From: Avena insularis
Lineage: Eukaryota > Streptophyta > Magnoliopsida > Poales > Poaceae
Reading direction: 5' to 3'
NCBI GenBank assembly: GCA_023614405.1
Contig: CM042684.1
Location: 468,171,650 to 468,235,649 of the forward strand
Length of the DNA stretch: 64,000 nucleotides
The position numbers were made by a program, and so were the translations under genes. Of the stretch, positions 47,754-58,960 are shown piece by piece (positions within the stretch are counted from its first letter, which is position 1; each line of letters opens with the position of its first letter). The notes beneath the pieces are model-generated. The model saw nothing but the letters and a program-made list of their open reading frames with translations. It had not been told where the DNA came from and did not search any database.

Positions 47754-49265
47754 TAGAGTATACCACGGTTAAATATTGGAGTAGATCACTGATTGCTATA
47801 TTTGGCAGTTTAGTATTCTATTTCTACTAGGCTTCTTAATCCTAAAGTCTTCTAATACTATATAAACAGCCCAAGGGGCACACAATATAATAACGCAATA
47901 TGCAATATTAATCTAGCAATACTATCAACTATTATTGCCTTTCATAGTATTATAGTCTCTCGGTTCTCGACCTAGGGTTTAACCCACCGCTTCCGCCGCC
48001 CCGCCCCCAGGGAGAACAATCTCCACTCGGGGCCGCGCAACTTGTAGATTAGATCCAATAGATTTCGTCAAAAAAAATTCGCTGGCCACTAGACCGACAT
48101 TTCTTCTTATTTCATCGATCATATATCGGATTGCATCGCCCACCACCGCATGTCTTCATCACACGCCTCTACTCCAACCTCGACATTGACTCATCACCGG
48201 TAAATCATCGCCAACGACCGTGCCAAGGATGCTATGCGCGGGGCCCCAAGGGACGCCTTCACGTGCCGCGTCGACTTCTTTGCCGACATGTCACCGCCTC
48301 GTCGGCTCGTTTTCAATGACATGAACCGAAACAATCGTGTCCGAGTATGCGCCTCACTGTCAACAAAGAGCCACAGTAACATCGTCGTTGGACATCATGG
48401 CCGACAACAATCTACACCAACAACTTCACGACACATATTGCATCATCACTGCCACCACCATGCAAGGTCTTCGTCAACACCAACGGGTTATGCGTCACCA
48501 CACTCCTGCATGTAGATGAATAAAATAGGTTTGATCCCCGACATCTACAACCTCCCGTTCAACAAACGTGAAAGAGCTCCTTCATAGGGATGAATACAAC
48601 CGGTTCGATCCACAATATTTTACTACCGCTACAGCTCAATCGCCATCGAGAACCATCTAGCCATCCTCGTCCACCACGACCTCGCTGCCAGAGTTGTTGT
48701 CTAATTTTTTTATTTGCATCGCTTGTGCTCAATTTTCTTCTTCCAAGCACTTCGTCTACTCCAGAGCATACAGTACACAATCGACTATACACGGAGGTCT
48801 TCTCTATTTCTCCCTCCGACTCCAATTCGCATGGTTCATGATGGTCTCTGTCTTCGCATGTACGATATTGGAAACACCGATGCGTGCCTTCATCCCCAGT
48901 ATGCTCCCGAGTTTGCAAAGCTCGGCATGACGTGTCTCCCTACCTCTACTACCACAACTCCAGCTATGTCTACCTCGAGTTGACTACCATTGCAACCATC
49001 ATTTACTATTTTATTACTCTAGCGACTTCCCCCGGGCTCAACAACGATATCTACCACAACTATATCAATCTCAACGACTTCATCAACGGTGACTACATCA
49101 CCAACTCTACAGCAACACCATCGACCATGAATACAACGCCCTCACTCTCAGCTACATTAACATCAGCATCAAGAGCTATCATCCACCGACATCCTCTCTA
49201 GTCGGCGCCTTCGGCTTATCCTCCAGTCGGACCGTCCACGACACTCCTATTGTTCGCGTCACTAC
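47754..49265 (+). mobile_element. Unclassified LTR-retrotransposon remnant
   Basis: It starts TGTTAGAGTATACCACGG directly at the end of a P block. It has a TATA-type promoter (ACTATATAAACAGCCCA near 47858) and a Pro-rich leader, as LTRs do. From 48060 to 49250 it is rich in CAC/ATC codon-like triplets but shows no gag or pol motif on either strand. The right side is cut by the SIRE-like LTR. It may be an LTR plus part of a non-autonomous interior. Confidence 0.45.
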
Positions 49266-50561
49266 TGAAATGGATCGTATGGGCACCTAGAGGGGGGGGT
49301 GAATAGGTGCTATACCAATTTTTAATTCTTTTTCAATTTTAGGCTTAGCACAAAGGTAAATTCTCTAGATAAACTAATGTGGGGAATTTCCCTATATGCA
49401 AACCTATCTACTAGCGAGTAAGGAGTGAGTGGAAGAGGAACGAGTGAACCGAAGTGAAGCACGTGGAGATACAGGATTTGTTTGACCGCAGTTCCTTCCT
49501 TGTTAAGGGAAGTACGTTTGCGTTGGAGGGGTGGGCGGTACTAAGACCACCACGCCACAAAAGGCCTCACCCTGTTCTCCGATGGATCTCGCCACAACAG
49601 GCCTGATCCACCTTCCACTATAGGTACCCTTCGAGGCGGGCACCGGCACCTTTACACAACTAGCGGGGCAACAACTCCACAACAACTTGGAGGCTCCCGA
49701 AATGACAACAAGCTGCCACAAAAACAAAGTTGTCAAACACAATAACAAGATCTAGGTATTGACAAGAATACTAGATCAGGGATTTCTCCAAGTGAATGGA
49801 GAGGAGTTGAAGCGCTTGATTCTTGATGTTGATGATGAACTTCTCCTCCTTCAATTCCACCAAAGATTAAGACCTTCGAGTGGTTGAAGTGGGAGATTGA
49901 GAATGAGAGATCTTGCACAAGGTCTGGTCAATTTCGAATGAATCAAGAGTTCTGGACGTTGGGGAAGAAGGGGTACTTATACCCCTTTCCAAAAAACCAG
50001 CCGTTGCACACTTTGGGGGCCGGATTATCCGGCCCAAGTGAGGGCCGGATTATCGGTGCAGGAAACTCCGCCCCAGACTCGGAATATCCGGCAGACAATC
50101 CGCCCCCTCTCTGAGCGTCGCGCCGAGCTTGCCCTTGATCAACTACTGGGGGCCGGATTATCCGACCCTATGCGAAGGCCGGATTATCCGGCCTGGGGAT
50201 AAAAAACCACCCCAGTTCGGATTTTCCGGTAGAAAATCCGACCGGATACTGAGCTACGCGCCTTGGGTCCTTTTGCTCGAAAACTGGGGCCCGGATTATC
50301 CGGCCCTTGCGAAACCCGGATTATCCGGCCTGGGGAGGAAAAACCGCCCCAGTTCGGATTTTCCGGGAGAAAATCCGCCTGGACACTGAGCAACGCGCCT
50401 TGGCTTCCTGGAGAGATGAGGTAGGATGGATTATCCGGCCCTTGGAGGGGCGGATAATCCGGCCCCCCTCAAAACTTCCTGCAAACTTAGCGCACATGAA
50501 AAGTCTCCATAGTATTGTTATCTAACACGCAAAACATAGGAAAACATGAAATGCTCTTTCA
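49266..50561 (-). repeat. 3' LTR of the SIRE-like element
   Basis: 1296 bp. In element sense it starts TGAAAGAGCATTTC right after GGGGGAGAT and ends ...CGATCCATTTCA. It contains the 135-bp palindromic tandem repeats. Confidence 0.8.
50016..50466. repeat. Tandem repeat (about 135 bp) built on GGCCGGATTATCCGGCC palindromes
   Basis: Three to four units with period 133-137 bp. Each holds two near-perfect palindromes CCGGATTATCCGG and a variant pair CGGATTTTCCGG...GAAAATCCG, followed by TACGCGCCTTGG or similar. About eleven palindrome copies are visible, lying in the LTR of the SIRE-like element. The same palindrome recurs in its coding spacer (53791-54020). Confidence 0.9.
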
Positions 50562-51944
50562 ATCTCCCCCTTTTTGGTGTTAGATGACAATACCAGGATT
50601 TGCAGGAGAAAGACACAAGACAAACAGAGATAACTATGGAGAGGACTCCCCCTCAATGTGTGCATACTAGAGTTTTGCATTGGAATACAAATGCACACAA
50701 ATCGGTGAATCTATTCCATAGACAAAAGGGCAAAAACACATACCACCGAAGTAGAGAATAGGCATCCTTGACATAAATCATCATTATTAGTGGATAACCA
50801 TTATGAGCGCGCGCCTTCCGTGATAAACCACCAGCAGTAGGATATGAATAGATATAACCATGAGCATAATCCATGATATAAAGTCCATAGGCATCATCCA
50901 GACAACCACATAAAGTCTCAACCACAAATCACAAACCACGAATATAAAAGTTCAACGCTAAATGGGCATAAGCAAGAAATAACGAATAAAAGTGCAAGTG
51001 CTTATGCCCGACCCATGCAAATCCACAGACAACCTAATAGAACTACTTCTCCCCCTTTGGCATCGAGACACCAAAAAGGGAGAAGAGCGATGCTAGCGCC
51101 CCATGAGATCACTCATCATAGTCCTTGTCCTCGTCCTCATCCTCATCTTCAAGCTCCTCAGTGTCACCTTCCTCATCATCAGCATCATCAGCAGGCGCAG
51201 AGGGGAACAAGTGACGCTCCAGCTCACCATAGTTCAGCCTAGAGGAGGAGTTCCACCGAGCATATGGAGTGGGAGGTGTAGGAGCCGGAGGAGCACCCGA
51301 AGCGCCAGACACGTGGTGGAGAATGAGCTGCTGGGAGTGATCCAACTCATGGTGCTGCCTGTAGGCCTCATACTGACCCTTGCGTGTGTCCACGCCCATG
51401 CAGAGGATGTGACGCTGGAACCAGTTCAGCTGCTTGATCTCATGGGCCACGGGAGGCACTGGGGGCCGACGAGCATCCCTCATGAGGCCCTCAGGAGTAG
51501 AGGAGGGGTGAGAAGTCTTCCGAACCTATGTCTGAGGGGTAGGGAAGGCTTAGGATTGAGAATGCCAAACTGAGATGGTACTAGACACTCAAAATTGCAA
51601 AATCCAAATCAAATAAAAGCCAAGATTGAGTGTGATTCTCATAAGAACATGAGAGGGCAAATAACATCCAAAAAGATCCAATTCTCCATGAAGGAGAGGG
51701 TGGTGGACGAAGCCACCTTGTTGGAGTGTATGGTGTGACATCGCGAAGATATATCTTGGGTTCACGACCAATACTCATCAATAAGCTCACATATCACAAC
51801 ATGATATTAAGAGAAATGATATAACTTGCTATTGGCATTATGGGGGGAGGGTTAGCCCAATATGTTAGGACCACACTCCCCCTATATCCATGCCCACACC
51901 TAGACCAAACAGGGATTAAGATGTACGAGTGGGTGCATGAGTAA
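50562..51944 (-). other. 3' non-pol region of the SIRE-like element, with a 124-codon frame
   Basis: This region lies between RNase H and the 3' LTR. It holds a minus-strand frame at 51483-51109 with HEIKQLNWFQRHILCMGVD, HHELDHSQQLILHHVSG and a long Asp/Glu tail (DEDEDEDKDYDE). SIRE/Maximus elements of grasses carry an extra, env-position ORF of unknown function here, and this frame probably represents its C-terminal part. No transmembrane segment is seen. The rest (50562-51108 and 51484-51944) has no supported frame. Confidence 0.55.
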
Positions 51945-53384
51945 TCAAGACAAGCTCCCGGAATCAATGATATTTAGCTCATTCCTCAAATAGCAGAATC
52001 TTGCTTCATCAAGTGGCTTTGTAAAAATATCCGCCAGTTGATTCTTCGTGCTCACAAAAGATAGATTAATATCACCTCGAGCAACATGGCCACGAATAAA
52101 ATGATTCTGAATCTCAATATGCTTCGTCCTTGTGTGCTGAACTGGATTGTACGCAATTTTGATAGCGCTTTCATTATCACATAAAAGAGGCACTTTGTCA
52201 CAATTGACACCGTATTCCTTTAAAGTTTGCCTCATCCACAATAATTGGGTACAAGCGCTAGCATCAGCAACATATTCAGCTTCGGCAGTGGAGATAGATA
52301 TACAATTCTGCTTTTTGGAGGACCAACATACAAGAGATCTTCCCAAGAATTGACAAGCTCCAGAAGTTGACTTCCGATCATCCTTATCACCAGCCCAATC
52401 TGAGTCAGTATAACCACATAAAGAGAAATTGGAGCCCTTGGGATACCAGAGACCAAAGTTGGGGGAATGAACTAAATACCGAAAGATCCTCTTGACCGCC
52501 ACTAAGTGGCTTTCTTTAGGAGCTGCTTGATACCTTGCACACACTCCCACACTCAACACAATATCGGGTCTAGATGCGCAGAGGTAAAGAAGAGAGCCGA
52601 TCATGGACCGGTATACCTTTTGGTCCACATCTTTACCATGAGGGTTGAGTTCGAGATGACACTTTGTTTGCATCGGAGTAGCGACACCATTTAGATCCGT
52701 CATCTTGAATCTCTTGAGCATGTCTTGGATGTACTTTGCTTGATTAATAAAGGATCCTTCTCTTAGTTGCTTGATCTCGAATCCAAGAAAGAACCGTAAT
52801 TCCCCCATCATAGACATCTCAAACCTGTCAGTCATAAGCTTTGAAAATTCATCGTTAAAAGCTTTGTTAGTAGAACCAAAAATGATATCGTCTACATATA
52901 GTTGGCATACGAAGATCTCCCCCTTAACCTTCTTAGTAAAAAGAGTGGGATCGATTTGCCCAACTTCGAAGCCACGATCTAACAAAAGCTCTTTAAGGTG
53001 ATCATACCACGCACATGGGGCTTGTTTAAGGCCATAGAGTGCCTTATCGAGTTTGTAGACATGGTTCGGGAAGTTAGGATCCTCAAACCCCGGGGGTTGC
53101 TTTACGTATACCAACTCATGTAGAGGACCGTTAAGGAAGACACTCTTGACGTCCATTTGCTGCAACTTAAAATTGTTATGAGCAGCATAAGCAAGTAGGA
53201 TACGGATGGACTCAAGACGAGCCACAGGAGCATGGGTCTCGCCGAAGTCAATGCCCTCAACTTGAGAGTAACCTTGTGCCACAAGTCTTGCCTTGTTCCT
53301 CACAACAATGCCATTCTCATCTTGCTTGTTCTTGAAAATCCACTTGGTGCCAATAACATTGCGGCACTCTTTGGGTTTCTCCAC
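51945..53384 (-). pseudogene. SIRE-like reverse transcriptase and RNase H
   Basis: A continuous 479-codon stretch begins in RT with [20 protein letters not shown], then [17 protein letters not shown]. It has [32 protein letters not shown] and the catalytic YVDD at 52887-52898. RNase H follows with [17 protein letters not shown] and STAEAEYVA, then [14 protein letters not shown] and [11 protein letters not shown]. The frame ends at 51945. It is intact over this length, but upstream two nonsense codons (entry below) and the missing gag, protease and integrase make it inactive. Confidence 0.93.
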
Positions 53385-54195
53385 TAGTTTCCAGACTTTG
53401 TTGCGCTCGAAATTGTTCTATTCTTCATGCATAGCAACAACTTGATCTGGTCTTCAAACTTCAAAGACCTTCTTAGGTTCCACCATGGAGATATGAGCTT
53501 GATGCTCACCAAAACTGGCCAATTCCCTTCTAGTAGACACCCTTTGTCGAAGATCACCAATAACCTTGTCGAGAGTGTGACCCCTCAACTCAAGGTTGCG
53601 ATCAGCCCGAGCCTTGCGACGAAGTTCAATAAGTTTGTTGTCTCTTGGTGGATGAGATTCATCACTTGAGTCTTCATTGAAGGCATTTTCTTCTCCTTGA
53701 TCAGTAGCTGGAACATCAGTAGCAGGTGGTGGAGATGCATGCCCTTGAGGTGAGTCCGTAGCCATAACAGGAGGCTGCAGAACTGGAGAGTCAGGGCCGG
53801 ATAATCCGGCCGATGAAGTGGCTGGATAATCCGGCCTGGGAGGACTTGCAGCAGCAACATCAGGAAGCCTGGGACTGGCTTGAACTGGCAAGGAGCCGGA
53901 TAATCCAGGGTCAGCCGGAAAATCTGGCCTGGAGCTTGTGTTGATATCTTCACCACCAGGAGCTGCTGGAGCAGGGTGGCCGGATAATCCGGTATCCACC
54001 GGAAAATCCGGCCTGGAGCTTTCTGGAGCATCTTGACCTTCAGCAGTTGATGGAGATGGTGTAGAAGTTGCCCTCGTGGTTGGAGCGTGTTGCGTATGTG
54101 TAGATGAGGGCTCTATATGAGTAAAGCATTGTCCTTCCCGGTCCACCACCCGTCCCGCCGCTTCCATCCAATGCTGCTCCACAGGTGATGCTCCC
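53385..54195 (-). pseudogene. SIRE-like integrase-RT spacer with Pro-Asp repeats, truncated
   Basis: This is in the same frame as the RT but separated by two nonsense codons, a TGA after KVFEV and a TAG in HEE-NNFERN; both positions look like lost Trp (TGG). The spacer includes RRKARADRNLELRGHTLDKV, then upstream repeated RPDFP and GLSG units that come from the CCGGATAATCCGG palindromes. Homology ends near 54195. Confidence 0.85.
53791..54020. repeat. CCGGATAATCCGG palindromes within the coding spacer
   Basis: Copies near 53797, 53825, 53895 and 53980, plus variants CCGGAAAATCTGG and CCGGAAAATCCGG about 20 bp after the last two. The same paired arrangement (ATAAT form followed by AAAAT form) is found in the LTR array at 50016-50466. 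Confidence 0.88.
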
Positions 54196-55035
54196 AGGAG
54201 AGAACATGATACCGACACCCCGACACCGCCATCGCCCGACCCGAAGATATTAGGATTTCCCTCAGAGCATCATGAGTGAGGTCGACACTAGTTGCCCGGC
54301 GATGCCTTCATCAAGGTCACGGCGTGGTATAGCGCCGCCATCGCCCGCCAATCGGCTCGGTTTTCACCGGCACCTAGGTCTTCCCGCCTCGCAGCCGGGA
54401 CTAGATGATGGATCTCGAGATCCGCCAAACAGCCTTAGGCCGACCACCTTCGACGGAGAAGAAGGCCGCCTCCACCATCTTCCTCGTGCCTCTGGACTGA
54501 CCCCAACCTCCATGGTGTCGTTGTTGGAGTTATCGAGATGCAGCAGGCGTAGGCAACCCATCCGAACCCATAGGGGCCAGATCGGCCCGCCGTTAGCCCT
54601 GCTTATAAATGTGTCTCCGTCGCCATCAACACGTCGGAGATCGGCTGCCGCCAGCCCGCACACCACGCCTTCCGCCGCGTCGCCGCTTCATCCACACGCT
54701 GCCGCATGCCGGAGATCCGAAGGCCACAACGCGGAGGCGAACCAGCCCCGCCATGGTGCCAGACAGCCGCACCATGCCCCAGCGCGTGTGATCTCGCCCG
54801 TATCCTCACCCAGGCGCGCGAGAAGACAAAGGATCCCCGCCGCCGCCGGCACCGGCCAGGCTTTGCCCGGCCGCGCCCTCTGGCAGCGGCGGAGGAGAGG
54901 GAGAGAGGTGGAGGAGGCTTGTGGCGGGGGGAATTAGGGTTCCCTCCGCCGCCGCCACACGGGGATGGGAGGAGGGACGGGAGGGATGGGAGCGTCGCCG
55001 CTTTCAGTTGGTTTCCTGGTTGGAGCATCCAACAA
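54196..55035. other. GC-rich stretch between SIRE-like break and P block, origin uncertain
   Basis: GC-rich, with overlapping open frames on both strands but no conserved domain. Near its right end are CT/GA-rich runs (54890-54990) that resemble a 5' leader of a grass gene or LINE on the minus strand. The host P block resumes at about 55036 (GGGTACTCCTCACGTGCACC). Confidence 0.35.
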
Positions 55036-56042
55036 ATGGGTACTCCTCACGTGCACCAGTTCGTATAAGAATTAAGAAGCCAATGTGAGAATCTGATCGA
55101 TGTTGTCCTCAGCTTAATTGTCGAAAAGTTAATTAGGAGCTAACGAGCTTCATGTTGTTCCCACGATATTCAGGGAAATGTGCACGGTTTCGAAGGTGTA
55201 CATCTGTATGAGTCGCGTTTGGTTCGCCATGTTGGTATGTCCATTTTACACGGGTGGTGTCGGGTCTGTTGGTTGGACCAAGTTGCTAGTAGTAATAAGC
55301 TGTCAACTGAAACCAGATAACTCCCACGTTTTAAGTTGATTCAGCTTTTATGCAGGCGTAAACTAGCAAACATGTGGGAATGAGTTGGCCAGCTTAATTT
55401 CTCTCCTGTGTTTGATGTTCCTGAGTACTACTCATCATCGTCTCTAACATCATGGATCTTAGTTAGTAAAACAATCCGACTTTCCCTTCTCCACCGTATC
55501 TTTCCCTTCTTCGTGCCATTGAGGGCCTTCCACGGCCCTTTCGGTGTGTCGTCTCCATCTCTCCTCCAACTGCTAAAGATCAGAAGGATGGCACTTCAAG
55601 AGATGTGCTGTTACAACACCAACAATGAAGCGCTCATGGATTGAATCTCGAAGCACAGAATAACTCAAGACATTCTATGATGCAGTGAAGATCGGGGTGC
55701 TCCCTCACGATGTAACTGATCATTTTGGTGAGGTTTAAGGCCGTCCATACTTGGAAAGAATCAACCCGCCACAATGCTAGTTCATCGCTATATAGGTATC
55801 ATGTCTCGAGCATTGTGTAGAGATGGATACTACAACACACGTTGCTGGATCTACCTAGCAACTATTGCTTCTCTCCTGGTGCCTCCAAATCGCTCGGGTT
55901 TCTGTTACATTCGAGATTGCTTCTTGTCCAGTGTGCTAGCTAGCATGTAAAGTATAAGATTGGTGGTAACGGGAAATGGTAAGAATTTGTATCTGTATAC
56001 GGCTATGAAAATGGAATGCTAGAAGTAGCCCAAAAAACACTA
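55036..56042. repeat. Duplicated blocks P and Q
   Basis: It matches 5640-6424 and 10643-10980 as one uninterrupted stretch, so it is the pre-insertion state for the MITE at 5670 and the Mutator-like element at 6425. No gene. It ends at ACACTA, the Helitron target. Confidence 0.82.
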
Positions 56043-56043
56043 T

Positions 56044-56836
56044 CTATACTATAATTTGTCTCGAGGTAGGTTCGTTGCTCACAGTTTTCCATCCGAAATT
56101 TTCTGGTCCGTTTTTACCCCTGACTATCTGAGGGTATTGCAAGCAATACCACCGCCCAGTAAAAAACGAACGGTTCCTTCGAAGACCGATGGCCTCCGGC
56201 CCTTTCTCTTTCAGCGGCAGCTCCTTCCTCCACTGTGCCGCCAGGTTTCTTTCCCCAACCATGCCACTCCCTGGCCCAAAGTCATCCACCACGCCACCCC
56301 CAACTCCCATTGGGAACGGCCGTCGCTTACTTCCCTGCTCCACCTTCAGAGTCGTATGTCCGCTCCAAAATCCCTCCTGGTCGGTGAGATTCCAGTCGTT
56401 GGATCTGACTGCCAGCGAGGCCGTTGCGACAGGCGGTACTCCTCCGGCCTCCTCTGTCCAGCTCGATTTCTCATGGATATGGTGCTCCATATTTCCGGCG
56501 AGGACCAACGCCGCTGTGTTGCCGACGACCACTTGCAGCACCGCTCCACCAGGTTTGATTCCACCCGATAGAGGGCGCGCTCTGTGTTTCCCTGTCATCA
56601 GCAGCGGCGCAGAACCAGTTCCGACCCCATTAGTATCATGTACGCCGGCCGATGGAAGAAGTTGTCATGGCCCTGCTCCTCTTCAATCCCCAGGTACAGA
56701 GCTGAAGTGGCCTCCTGCTCCAAGAAAAATAACAGTGTATATCTATCTTTTTTTCATGTGTTTCCCCTCAATCGAACAGGAAAACGGTTTTAATAGAGGA
56801 AGAATCACAACTAGCATGTCCAAGGACTGGCATTAA
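56044..56836. pseudogene. Gene-like interior of the Helitron, unknown
   Basis: A 184-codon minus-strand frame (56598-56044) and a 215-codon plus-strand frame (56189-56836) overlap. The plus frame has a Ser/Pro-rich N-terminal region (MASGPFSFSGSS, TPPPTPIGNG) and the minus frame has VGGGVVDDFGPGSG. Neither is recognised. Helitrons often carry host gene fragments, and GC content here is higher than at 56840-57700, where no frame stands out. Confidence 0.3.
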
Positions 56837-57720
56837 TTGCACAGGTGAAATTCATGCTTTTCTGATCTTGGTGACTCTCATGTGCCGGTTTATCATCACA
56901 TTTACCCACAACAAGTCCCATGTCAGCTTCAGAAAAATCTAGGTAGTAGCAAACTGATGGCACGTGCACCACAGTGAGAAAATCACAGCACCACATGTCC
57001 ACATCCCCTTGTCGTCAAATACACCTCAAAGGTGTGGCAACCTCAGTATCAACATGGACGTCTATCAGACTACAGGGATCTTGGAGTTGCAATATTCCTG
57101 TTAAATTGAGTACCCTCAGTTATATAGTTGTCTTTAACTGAATCTCATATGTCAGTGCAGTGTGCCATCGACATAGGAAAATATATAAGCATCTTCAGCA
57201 ATCCACACCATTATATGAACTTTGTAAGGTTAATTTAATTTTTGGAGCTTATGCTTTATACAGGGAACTAGGACTTAGATACTCCTATTTTTAACTTGTG
57301 TTTTCAACTCGAATCATATGCCTATCTGAACTTCCATAATCTTAGAAATATGGGTTCATAAGCCAAATGCTACGAATCATCACCATATATTTATCCCAAT
57401 GCGGCTGTCATGTTTTTGATATTATTTTGTTGCAGCAACGCGCGGGCAATTCTCAAACTTTTGTTATATGTCTCCGAGAAGAAGAGGCATGCAAAGGCAA
57501 GATATATTTGTCAGAATGGGTCTGCTAGCTGACCGAGATTCTGGTTTAAAATGTCTTGGTGCACACTTGCGGTGGCCTTCGAGACAGATTTCATTTCATA
57601 GTATATTTGATCTTGATTTATGCAAAGTAATTTTTTTAATATCGCGTAGCTTTCTTTTCTACGTATGTACATTTGCATGTAATCTATATTTATATACTAT
57701 TGTACAATGATAAATATGAA

Positions 57721-57737
57721 CCGTAGCAAACGCACGG
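57721..57737 (+). other. Helitron 3' hairpin
   Basis: Stem CCGT (57721-57724) with ACGG (57734-57737) around AGCAAACGC, followed by ACACTCAGCTAG. This matches the subterminal hairpin of Helitrons; the motif GCAACGCACGG is typical of grass Helitron ends. Confidence 0.8.
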
Positions 57738-57749
57738 ACACTCAGCTAG

Positions 57750-58287
57750 TCCCTCGAATAAAGGTTGGTGGAGAATTTATTTAATTCAGTGGTGACTGTC
57801 CTTTAGTAGAGCTATATATGCAGTCTCACGGGATGTGTTGCCTTTGCGGAGACAGATTTTAAACCTAGAACGCTAATAAAGAAATTGGTGTCACGTGTTA
57901 CTAGAGTACCCTATATTACATATGTTTTGAGATTAGAGTACCTTGTATTACATGGTAGCACAATACAGATCTTATGAAGAAACACACTACCCTTGGTCAA
58001 ACTCAAACTTGAGTTGTTTCCTCGCCAACTTCTTTTTGGGGGGACTTCCTCTCCAGCTGTGCACATGCCTGGGACAGGCCCAAATTTCCCACTGATATCG
58101 TCTACCAAATCTTACTGCGACAAGTGCGACACACGAGTCACACGACCGTAGCAGACCTTCGGTGGCGGCGCTGGTACGGGATACCGTCTGCTGCAGTTTT
58201 CGTTGTAGCTCTTGGCGTCCATGCTGTCTCAACACCGTCCACAATCTCGACCATTGGGCCTTCGTTGAAGTGACGGGCTTGATGAGC
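57750..58287. repeat. Q block (end) and block R
   Basis: 57750-57900 completes the Q block split by the Helitron. 57960-58287 is block R, matching 23040-23434 with small indels. No gene; frames do not hold between the two R copies. Confidence 0.78.
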
Positions 58288-58725
58288 GAGGGCGGCGTAA
58301 TGGAGACCGGGCTACACTGAGCCCTTTAGATTTGTTTTTTTTGAAATTTTGCAAAATTCAAATTTGAAGATTCGAAAAAATACGAAAAAAATACGTGCAT
58401 GTAGAGCATGATATACACTACGTGTGTGCCAAAGATCGGGTGAAAATACATTGTATTTCGGGCTCAGCGAAAAAGGGAAAATTTCAGATCTAGAGCATGA
58501 ACAGTACACATACAAAATGCATCAAAATTTGTCTTTTTTGCTCGCCCGAAATATAATGAATTTGAAATTGAAACTTTTCAGATGTGTGGTGCGTGACCAT
58601 AGCTACACGTCGACATTTTTTCTGCATTTTTTAAAGCTTTTTTGGAAATTTCAAAATTGGGCCAAGTGGAAATGGATGGACACGATTAGGAGCTCCGTGT
58701 AGCCCGGCCTCTGATCGGCGCATTC
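58288..58725. mobile_element. Mutator-type MITE, 438 bp, 11-bp target duplication
   Basis: It is flanked by GCTTGATGAGC on both sides (58277-58287, 58726-58736). The empty site is present once in block R at 23424-23434. Terminal inverted repeats of about 33 bp are imperfect and share GGGCTACAC with GAG and GAGC around it (left GAGACCGGGCTACACTGAGC; complement of right GAGGCCGGGCTACACGGAGC). The interior is AT-rich with no gene. Confidence 0.92.
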
Positions 58726-58753
58726 GCTTGATGAGCGTGCTTTTTCCCCTAGT

Positions 58754-58960
58754 ATATTAGAGCAAGTATAATAAGGTATAGTCAGCAGGTTATAAGACTT
58801 TAAATATTATATTTATGCTGAGTTGGATGAGAGAGAAGAGGAGAGAGAAGATGGGCTGGCTGTAGGATAAAAGCCAGCTGCAGCACGTGCTCCTAGGCAT
58901 TTTGTAAAAGTGTCAAGTGGGCCATATATTAAAAAAGTAGTACTTTGCCATGTCAAATAT
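58754..58960. mobile_element. Probable MITE of the TTAGAGCAAGT type
   Basis: The insert begins after TAGTATATTA with GAGCAAGTATAATAAGG and contains the AGCCAGC-type tracts and GAGAGAAGAGGAGAGAGAAG run typical of a common grass MITE. The right end is unclear because a short direct repeat ATCATACRCGATCCATAT (two copies, 58980-59020) follows. Confidence 0.45.

Larger units (their letters stand above)
49266..54195 (-). mobile_element. SIRE/Maximus-like copia element, 5'-truncated
   Basis: From right to left it keeps the integrase-RT spacer, RT, RNase H, a further 3' reading frame, the polypurine tract AAAAAGGGGGAGAT and the 3' LTR (49266-50561). Gag, protease, integrase and the 5' LTR are missing; the break is at about 54195. 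An extra ORF region between pol and the 3' LTR is a feature of SIRE/Maximus elements. Confidence 0.85.
56043..57749 (+). mobile_element. Non-autonomous Helitron, 1.7 kb
   Basis: It starts TCTATACTATAATTTG and ends ACACTCAGCTAG, inserted exactly between A (56042) and T (57750). The sister copy at 22849 reads AACACTATCACTCGAATAAAGG with no insert. A short hairpin (CCGT...ACGG, 57721-57737) lies 12 bases before the CTAG end. No target duplication, as expected. No Rep/helicase gene. A second Helitron-like end motif, GCAACGCGCGGGCAATTC, at about 57436 suggests an older nested or alternative end. Confidence 0.92.
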
